Assembly (NCBI RefSeq): GCF_000179915.2
Contig: NC_014963.1
Span: forward strand, 3,596,001-3,660,000
From: Terriglobus saanensis SP1PR4
GTDB lineage: Bacteria; Acidobacteriota; Terriglobia; Terriglobales; Acidobacteriaceae
Direction of reading: 5' to 3'
DNA: 64,000 bases
Position numbers and translations under genes: made by a program. Each line of letters starts with the position of its first letter. Positions within the stretch are counted from its first letter, which is position 1. Below, piece by piece: positions 59,299-64,000 of this stretch. Below the pieces are notes generated by a model. That model saw only the letters and a program-made list of their open reading frames with translations, was not told the origin of the DNA and did no database searches.

Positions 59299-60267
59299 TC
59301 AGGCGGCGGAAGCACGATAGATGTCCTCCGTCTGGAAGCTCTGGTCTGCGTGGGTGTATCCGTTCACGGTAATCAGCTCGCGCACCCGGCGGCGGCCCGT
59401 GGCGTCGCGCTCGCAGTACAGAACGAAGTCGATGGCCTCCGCTGTCTCGGAGCGTATGAATGCGTGATTCAAGTTGGCCCGCGCACTCAGGGCCAAATCA
59501 GAAAGCCTATTCAGGGCATCCCATGCGGACTTTGCGTGGATGGTGGAGAGCGTTCCGCCATGCCCGGTGTTCATCGCTTGCAGGAGGTCATAGCCGCACT
59601 CATCGCGTATCTCACCCATGATGATCCGGTCAGGACGATGCCGCAGAGCGGCGGCCAAGAGTTGGCTCGGAGTGATGGCAACCTGGCCCGGAATCGCCTC
59701 AACAGCCTCCCATCGGACTGCGTTGGCATGATTGACTTTCAACTCGGCGGGCTGCTCGATGACCACCAGACGTTCATGCTGTGGAACATGGTCAAGCAGC
59801 GCCTTCATTAAGGTCGTCTTCCCCGAGCTGGTTCCACCGCTGATAATGCCGTTCTTTCGTTCGTTGATGAAGCCAATGACTTTGTCGCGAACCGGCTCGG
59901 GCAAGCTGCCAGCAGCGATCAACTCATCGGAGGTGTACCAGCGGTTGAATTTGCGAATGGTAAGTGTCGGTCCATTGATCGAGGATGGAGCGCCGACTAC
60001 GGCCACACGCGAGCCGTCCGGCAAGCGTGTATTCAGGATCGGATTCTGACTGGTCAGATCCTGTCCTAGCAGGCGAGCGACGCGCTCAATGGCCGCCCGC
60101 AAACGGTCGTTTGTGTAGGGCGTGGAGAGCGGGATGTGCTCGACCACGCCGCCACGATCCGCGAACACTCCCGTCGTCCCATTCACCATCAGATCGGAGA
60201 TGGATGGGTCCAAGAGGAGCGCGCGCAGCTCCTCTGGGAAGAACGGGAGAATGAGGTGAAAGCTCAT
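59299..60267 (-). CDS. trbB: VirB11/TrbB-family secretion ATPase
   Basis: 322 residues. Order of motifs: PFFPEELRALLLDPSISDLM (N-terminal domain), PTLTIRKFNRWYTSDELIAA, Walker A IISGGTSSGKTTLMKALLDH (about residue 165), the Asp box ERLVVIEQPAELKVNHANAV, Walker B RPDRIIMGEIRDECGYDLLQ and the His box MNTGHGGTLSTIHAKSAWDA. It is a hexameric ATPase at the base of the conjugative secretion channel. It overlaps the VirB8-like gene by 4 bases. Confidence 0.92.
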   Translation of the reverse strand: MSFHLILPFFPEELRALLLDPSISDLMVNGTTGVFADRGGVVEHIPLSTPYTNDRLRAAIERVARLLGQDLTSQNPILNTRLPDGSRVAVVGAPSSINGPTLTIRKFNRWYTSDELIAAGSLPEPVRDKVIGFINERKNGIISGGTSSGKTTLMKALLDHVPQHERLVVIEQPAELKVNHANAVRWEAVEAIPGQVAITPSQLLAAALRHRPDRIIMGEIRDECGYDLLQAMNTGHGGTLSTIHAKSAWDALNRLSDLALSARANLNHAFIRSETAEAIDFVLYCERDATGRRRVRELITVNGYTHADQSFQTEDIYRASAA

Positions 60268-61070
60268 CGCACCGCTCCCGTGACAGGCTGGGCGACGGCA
60301 TTGGGGTTTACTCCAACGCCACCGGACGTAATGGGGTCCACAGACACACGGTTCTCGTGGAACTCCGTGATGGTCAAGCCAAGTGGATTGATGAACTCAT
60401 ACTGCGGGTAAATTCTAGACTGATCGCTGACCTGCTTCGGGTTCAGGTAGTAGGTGATAGAAGCCAGCCAGTGCTCCGTGCGGGGATCATGCGAATGCTC
60501 TTCGGAGAAGAGCTTATCGAACGTCACCAGCGCCGTTCCCCGCGCGATGCGAACACCCTGCACGGTCTCTTCCGACATCGAGGTGATGGTCACATTGCGA
60601 ACCTGCACGTCGCTGGATTCGACTTGCCCGCCGACTACCTGAGAGACAAGATGACTCTGGTTATCCGTGCCCATCAACTGCGAGGCAAGCGGCTGCGAAA
60701 GGAAGTAGTAGTTCAACGGATACTTCTTCGCAATCGTCTCCCGATTGATGGTGTAACGGTAGTTTGCCCAATCGGTGAGATACGTCCGCACCTCACCTTC
60801 GCGTGGACTGTAATTGAGGTCCGTGTATTGGATCGCCTGAGCGCGGCCCATTTCGTCGATGCGGATGTAGCGGTCGGCAATGGGACGGTGCGCCAGCGCG
60901 AAGTTTAGCCATATGGAACCGCAGAGTAGAACGGTTCCACAGCCAATGATGAGGCGATAGGCTTTGCGCTCGGCATAGTGTGAAGAATAAACCTCGTTGC
61001 CGATCTGATCGGCCATCATCGCTTGCGATGGCGTGAGGGCGTGGTCAATGGGTACTGTGCGCGTGGACAT
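60264..61070 (-). CDS. trbF: VirB8/TrbF-family channel protein
   Basis: 268 residues from ATG 61070 (GGAGTG upstream). A cytoplasmic N terminus is followed by one membrane segment (LIIGCGTVLLCGSIWLNFAL, about residues 45-65) and a periplasmic NTF2-like domain: IRIDEMGRAQAIQYTDLNYS, REGEVRTYLTDWANYRYTIN, FSEEHSHDPRTEHWLASITY, INPLGLTITEFHENRVSVD. This is the TrbF/VirB8 form of inner-membrane assembly factor. It sits between a small membrane protein gene and trbB. Confidence 0.85.
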   Translation of the reverse strand: MSTRTVPIDHALTPSQAMMADQIGNEVYSSHYAERKAYRLIIGCGTVLLCGSIWLNFALAHRPIADRYIRIDEMGRAQAIQYTDLNYSPREGEVRTYLTDWANYRYTINRETIAKKYPLNYYFLSQPLASQLMGTDNQSHLVSQVVGGQVESSDVQVRNVTITSMSEETVQGVRIARGTALVTFDKLFSEEHSHDPRTEHWLASITYYLNPKQVSDQSRIYPQYEFINPLGLTITEFHENRVSVDPITSGGVGVNPNAVAQPVTGAVR

Positions 61071-61242
61071 GATGCGGTTCACTCCTTCCCGAGACGGCTT
61101 TGAAAACGACGTAGGCGTAGATCAGCCCTGCAATCACTACTCCGATAAGGAAGAGTTTGAGTAGAGGCTTGACGACTCCCCGGCCTAACCCCAATGCTCC
61201 CAATGCATCACCGATTGAGCTTCCGTTCCCGTAATTCCACAT
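61045..61242 (-). CDS. Small single-pass membrane protein of the trb operon
   Basis: 65 residues. One strong membrane segment in the middle (LLKLFLIGVVIAGLIYAYVV) is followed by a short charged tail with several His residues (SEPHHVHAHSTH). It overlaps the start of the VirB8-like gene by 26 bases. Small proteins in this operon position may act in channel assembly; no family recognised. Confidence 0.6.
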   Translation of the reverse strand: MWNYGNGSSIGDALGALGLGRGVVKPLLKLFLIGVVIAGLIYAYVVFKAVSGRSEPHHVHAHSTH

Positions 61243-61244
61243 AG

Positions 61245-62162
61245 CTACACGCCTCCAGTGATTGCGAGCGTCCTGACGATATTCCCGACCGCCTGTTGGC
61301 CTGATGATGCGAGTCCCGCCGCACCGCCAAAGATGGCCTGCGTCATGCTCGGAATGAACAGCATGTTAATGATGAACGCGACGAAAACCATCAAGCAAGG
61401 GATTAAATTGGCAATCCACATATCCATTGAATAATTGCCGTTAAAGGTCTGCTGGAGGAATCCGTTCATGAATCCTGCCCAGACATAGATGAACGCTGCA
61501 GCAACAGCCCGAATCATGGCGAAGCTGATAAGCACGTCGAGGAAATGAAAGAACTTCGCCTTGAAGGTCTGTGTCATGAGCAACGGCACAAAGACAGGGC
61601 CAAAGAGTGCGGTCACACCGTAGAGGATGAAGGCGCTGCAATTGATGACGAACAGAATGGCGGAGGCGAGTCCAAGCATGATCTGGACAAGTACATAGCA
61701 GAGGATCTGAACCGGCGCGGTAAAAGACGGCATTGACGTCCCATCGCCAGCGTTCTTGAGCAGTTGGAGTAACTGGTCAAGCGATTGCTGATCGAACGCT
61801 GCGACCATCGCTTGTGCGATGTAGCTGAAGAAGTGATTGATACCGAAGCTTGCGCCTGGGAACGGATTCACCCAATAGTTCAGCAGCAGACTGCACACGA
61901 TAAGTTTGAGCAGGAAGTGGGTGAGGTCGCCGGCACGCACGGGATGGTGGTGCAGGCGGAATGTCATCGTACTGGTGTTCCAGTTGATGACCATGTTCAC
62001 AAGGGTGAAGAGGGAGATGCAACTCAGCTCAGTCCAACCGAGCTGAGTCAGTGCGCCGCCGTTCTGTGTCGTGAGATTAGTCAGGTTGTTTGTGAACTGG
62101 TAGAGCCAGTCCATGCCCGACGATGCGGACGGCAGTGCTTGTGCGAGAACGGCGATGCTCAT
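61245..62162 (-). CDS. trbL: TrbL/VirB6-family membrane protein
   Basis: 305 residues with a hydrophilic N-terminal stretch, then five or six membrane segments: FLLKLIVCSLLLNYWVNPF, ILCYVLVQIMLGLASAILFV, INCSAFILYGVTALFGPVFV, FLDVLISFAMIRAVAAAFIY, LIPCLMVFVAFIINMLFIPS. The last part (IFGGAAGLASSGQQAVGNIV) is the usual Gly/Ala-rich end. It forms part of the inner-membrane channel. Stop and next start are 2 bases apart. Confidence 0.85.
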   Translation of the reverse strand: MSIAVLAQALPSASSGMDWLYQFTNNLTNLTTQNGGALTQLGWTELSCISLFTLVNMVINWNTSTMTFRLHHHPVRAGDLTHFLLKLIVCSLLLNYWVNPFPGASFGINHFFSYIAQAMVAAFDQQSLDQLLQLLKNAGDGTSMPSFTAPVQILCYVLVQIMLGLASAILFVINCSAFILYGVTALFGPVFVPLLMTQTFKAKFFHFLDVLISFAMIRAVAAAFIYVWAGFMNGFLQQTFNGNYSMDMWIANLIPCLMVFVAFIINMLFIPSMTQAIFGGAAGLASSGQQAVGNIVRTLAITGGV

Positions 62163-62180
62163 GATGGTCCTCCCGAGAGA

Positions 62181-62429
62181 TTAGGGAATATAGCTTTTCC
62201 AGGTCTTGCCTTCGTTGCCAGCAGCCGAATTGTGCCGTTTCTTGTTTTCTTCAACCTTCTTGCGGAAGGCCTCGTCTTCCTGCCTGCGGCGCTCAGTATC
62301 ACGCTGTTGTTGTTCGAGGAGTGCCGCAGCCTTGGCGGCCTCATGGTGTTGATAGATCGCGGCGCTGGCGATAGCGGCCAGCACCGCAAGGATGGCAATC
62401 AACAACTTCGTGTTGAGGATCTTCAGCAT
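62181..62429 (-). CDS. Small membrane-anchored coiled-coil protein with the EGxTW motif
   Basis: 82 residues. An N-terminal anchor (KLLIAILAVLAAIASAAIYQ) leads into a charged helical segment (LLEQQQRDTERRRQEDEAFR, KKVEENKKRH). It ends in NEGKTWKSYIP, which is closely similar to the C terminus of the TrbJ-like protein (SEGNTWQTYLP) encoded immediately upstream in the operon. The tail may be a docking signal to a common channel partner. Confidence 0.7.
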   Translation of the reverse strand: MLKILNTKLLIAILAVLAAIASAAIYQHHEAAKAAALLEQQQRDTERRRQEDEAFRKKVEENKKRHNSAAGNEGKTWKSYIP

Positions 62430-62438
62430 GGCTCTCCG

Positions 62439-63224
62439 CTAAGGCAAATACGTCTGCCAGGTGTTGCCTTCGCTCGCGGCGCTCATGTCGTGCGCTGCGT
62501 GCTGCGTCTGAACGAAGACGGCGGTGTTGAGGTCAGTAGCAGCGGCGTTCCGCTGCTGCATGTTGGCGACAGCCATCTGCGACGCGACGCACGCTTGCAA
62601 TACGCCCTGTGACTGCATCTCGGAGATCTTCTGGGCTTCCGCCGCGTTGAGCAGATTCAGTTGCTGTACTTCGCTATTGGTCGAGCTACCGCCATCGAGC
62701 TGGTTGGCTGTGAGGCTGCTGTTCGCAGTTGCGTTCTGAGTCCGTGCGGCACGATACTGCCCTACGGCGGTAATGCAGTCCGGCGACACCGAATCGGACA
62801 TCTCGATCATGGCAAGCTGCGAAAGCTGCGGGCTCCCCGGAGCCTGGCTACCGATGTAGGTCGGCAGGTCAGAACTGACCGGGACAGTCGCAGCCGTCCA
62901 TCCAGCCGTCGAAGCCGACGGCGAGTTGCTGTTAAGCGCCGTCGTCATGCCGTTGGTCTCACCGAACATATTCTTGACGTTGGCATTTTTGAGGGCAGTC
63001 AGTGTGGTTTGCCACTGCTGCTTGATGGAGAAATGCTCGATATTGTTTTTGAGCATCGTGTATTGCGTCTGAAGCGTGGTGAGTTGCGATACCAGACTGG
63101 CATAGCTGGTCGGGTCGAAGACGATATCGCCGATCCCGAAGATCGCAAAACTCGGCGTGGCGGTCAGCAGTAACAGACCGCCTCCGAGAAGCCACTTGCG
63201 ACGGTTCTTGAGTGAAAGCTGCAT
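62439..63224 (-). CDS. trbJ: TrbJ/VirB5-family secreted protein
   Basis: 261 residues with a signal peptide (RKWLLGGGLLLLTATPSFA). Helical body: DPTSYASLVSQLTTLQTQYT and MLKNNIEHFSIKQQWQTTLT, then EVQQLNLLNAAEAQKISEMQ and VLQACVASQMAVANMQQRNA. Two Cys are present (PDCITA, LQACVA). This is the VirB5/TrbJ form, a minor pilus component reaching the cell surface. The C-terminal motif EGNTWQTYLP is shared with the small protein gene that follows. Confidence 0.85.
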   Translation of the reverse strand: MQLSLKNRRKWLLGGGLLLLTATPSFAIFGIGDIVFDPTSYASLVSQLTTLQTQYTMLKNNIEHFSIKQQWQTTLTALKNANVKNMFGETNGMTTALNSNSPSASTAGWTAATVPVSSDLPTYIGSQAPGSPQLSQLAMIEMSDSVSPDCITAVGQYRAARTQNATANSSLTANQLDGGSSTNSEVQQLNLLNAAEAQKISEMQSQGVLQACVASQMAVANMQQRNAAATDLNTAVFVQTQHAAHDMSAASEGNTWQTYLP

Positions 63225-63248
63225 AAAAACCTCCGATTCAGAGAAGGG

Positions 63249-63455
63249 TTAGAAGCAACGGGGATACGTCGGATCGAGCCGGTCCAGAGAGAAGTCATGG
63301 AACCCGCTGATGAGGTGGCCGACGAACTCTAGGACGGCACCGCCACCACGCACAAGCAAGGAAAAACCTCCGTTCGCACCGGCGACTGAGAGTGCGAGGA
63401 TCAGCAAAGCCGTGAGGAGAAAATGCTTGCGCGGACTGGCGATGGATGGATGCAC
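63249..63455 (-). CDS. Small membrane protein between trbJ- and trbI-like genes
   Basis: 68 residues. One hydrophobic segment (LLTALLILALSVAGANGGFS) and a short amphipathic C-terminal part (FVGHLISGFHDFSLDRLD). It is probably a membrane component or lipoprotein-like accessory; a single Cys is the penultimate residue, not a lipobox. No family recognised. Same strand and orientation as the trb genes. Confidence 0.5.
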   Translation of the reverse strand: MHPSIASPRKHFLLTALLILALSVAGANGGFSLLVRGGGAVLEFVGHLISGFHDFSLDRLDPTYPRCF

Positions 63456-63469
63456 AATGCCTCCTTTCG

Positions 63470-64000
63470 TTACAGGGTGGGATCAACGCGATGTTCTGCG
63501 TAAGACGGGACGAGGATGTCGCGCCCGATATAGACGCGGGCGCGGGAACCCTCTTTTAGGGTGATGATCGGAAGCCGATTGAGGAAGTGATTGAGCACCT
63601 GTTCGCCTTCCGCTGCGGTCTGTTCCGAAATGCCATTGCGAATCTGCGTGGAAGGATTAAGCACCGTGCCGCTGTTACCGATCTGCGCCAGGCCACCGAG
63701 TCCGCCGATGGCGGCAGCAGCGCCGAACGCCGTCAGGTATCCGTGGTCCACCTTCGTCGCAAGGCCAGCGGTGCCGATCTGGTCCAGACCAAGATATTTA
63801 TCGAAGTCGAGCGAGAACCCATCGGGGCAGACGGCCCGATGGAAGGTAACGAACATCTTCCGCTGCTGGGCATTGCCCACGCTCTGCACGGTGCCGATAA
63901 GGCGCGTGCCTTGCGGCATTAGGAGTTGTTGATGGTCGTGAGAGTAATAATCCGTTGTGAGCATGACGAGGATAGGGCCGGAGAGTCCGCCGTCGATATG
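63470..64000 (-). CDS. trbI: TrbI/VirB10-family protein, C-terminal part
   Basis: The frame is open to the right edge of the window, so the N terminus (membrane anchor and Pro-rich spacer) is missing. The visible part begins DGGLSGPILVMLTTDYYSHD and continues LLMPQGTRLIGTVQSVGNAQ, then DFDKYLGLDQIGTAGLATKV and QVLNHFLNRLPIITLKEGSR with a final RARVYIGRDILVPSY. These are the beta-barrel and antenna region of TrbI/VirB10, which spans the periplasm and outer membrane. The apparent start at 63964 is internal. Confidence 0.85.
   Translation of the reverse strand, partial: HIDGGLSGPILVMLTTDYYSHDHQQLLMPQGTRLIGTVQSVGNAQQRKMFVTFHRAVCPDGFSLDFDKYLGLDQIGTAGLATKVDHGYLTAFGAAAAIGGLGGLAQIGNSGTVLNPSTQIRNGISEQTAAEGEQVLNHFLNRLPIITLKEGSRARVYIGRDILVPSYAEHRVDPTL

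Noticed and set aside
1-64000. CRISPR arrays and rRNA genes
   Set aside because: No regularly spaced repeats with unique spacers and no rRNA signature sequence were seen.

Overview
The window looks like a GC-rich Gram-negative genome, most plausibly an acidobacterium of the Terriglobus/Granulicella/Edaphobacter type. This rests on the DUF3857-transglutaminase-TPR protein at the left edge and the mix of TolC, TonB and trb-type genes. It is an inference from gene content, not from a marker gene. The left edge resembles chromosome. From about 4.2 kb onward the content is that of an integrated or plasmid-borne conjugative element. Next to each other lie a decayed DUF1016 nuclease gene, the 3' end of a tyrosine recombinase and a 3' fragment of a tRNA (CAC anticodon, Val), which together look like an old attachment site.

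Layout: 1-3.05 kb, a secreted transglutaminase/TPR protein (minus, cut by the edge). 3.2-4.6 kb, decayed nuclease, integrase remnant and tRNA fragment. 4.8-6.9 kb, a DUF433/DUF5615 toxin-antitoxin pair, an HxlR regulator and a small unknown gene. 6.9-12.5 kb, an EmrA/EmrB/TolC-type tripartite efflux operon with an embedded ferredoxin-like gene and a divergent LysR regulator. 12.6-13.6 kb, a frameshifted HpnC-like synthase. 13.6-22.5 kb, iron uptake: a siderophore-interacting reductase with a divergent AraC regulator, then a Fiu/Piu-like run (Sel1, TonB receptor with STN domain, PiuC dioxygenase, DUF3649, PepSY, DUF3325). 22.9-27 kb, an orphan PAS/GAF histidine kinase, a truncated IS1182 transposase and a PAS-GGDEF protein. 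27.3-30.3 kb, ParB, DUF6908 and ArdC-like antirestriction genes. 30.6-51.75 kb, a dense defence island. 51.8-64 kb, a conjugation block on the minus strand (MOB_F relaxase, coupling protein, accessory proteins, RepB-type primase, SSB, VirB11, VirB8/TrbF, TrbL, TrbJ, TrbI).

The defence island sits between the antirestriction/partition genes and the relaxase gene. It holds (i) a frameshifted nucleotidyltransferase plus a DUF6602 nuclease-like gene; (ii) a class III nucleotidyl-cyclase-like gene followed by a TIR protein with an AbiJ-type N-terminal domain, a candidate Pycsar-like pair; (iii) a HEPN-type TIGR02391 gene; (iv) a HEXXH orphan; (v) a 2083-residue protein with an Mrr-like nuclease head, a TPR-rich middle and a possible PIN-like segment; (vi) a type III CBASS arranged divergently (TRIP13-like ATPase, small partner, HORMA protein and CD-NTase on minus; XRE-ImmA protease, PIN, Cap4-SAVED nuclease and a DisA-like DACNV protein on plus) around an inverted-repeat operator; and (vii) an HNH nuclease gene. 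Two related repeats of 91 and 64 bases flank modules i-iii.

Several products make or sense cyclic nucleotides or dinucleotides: CD-NTase, broken NTase, class III cyclase, SAVED, DACNV and GGDEF. All family assignments were made by reading motifs, without database searches.
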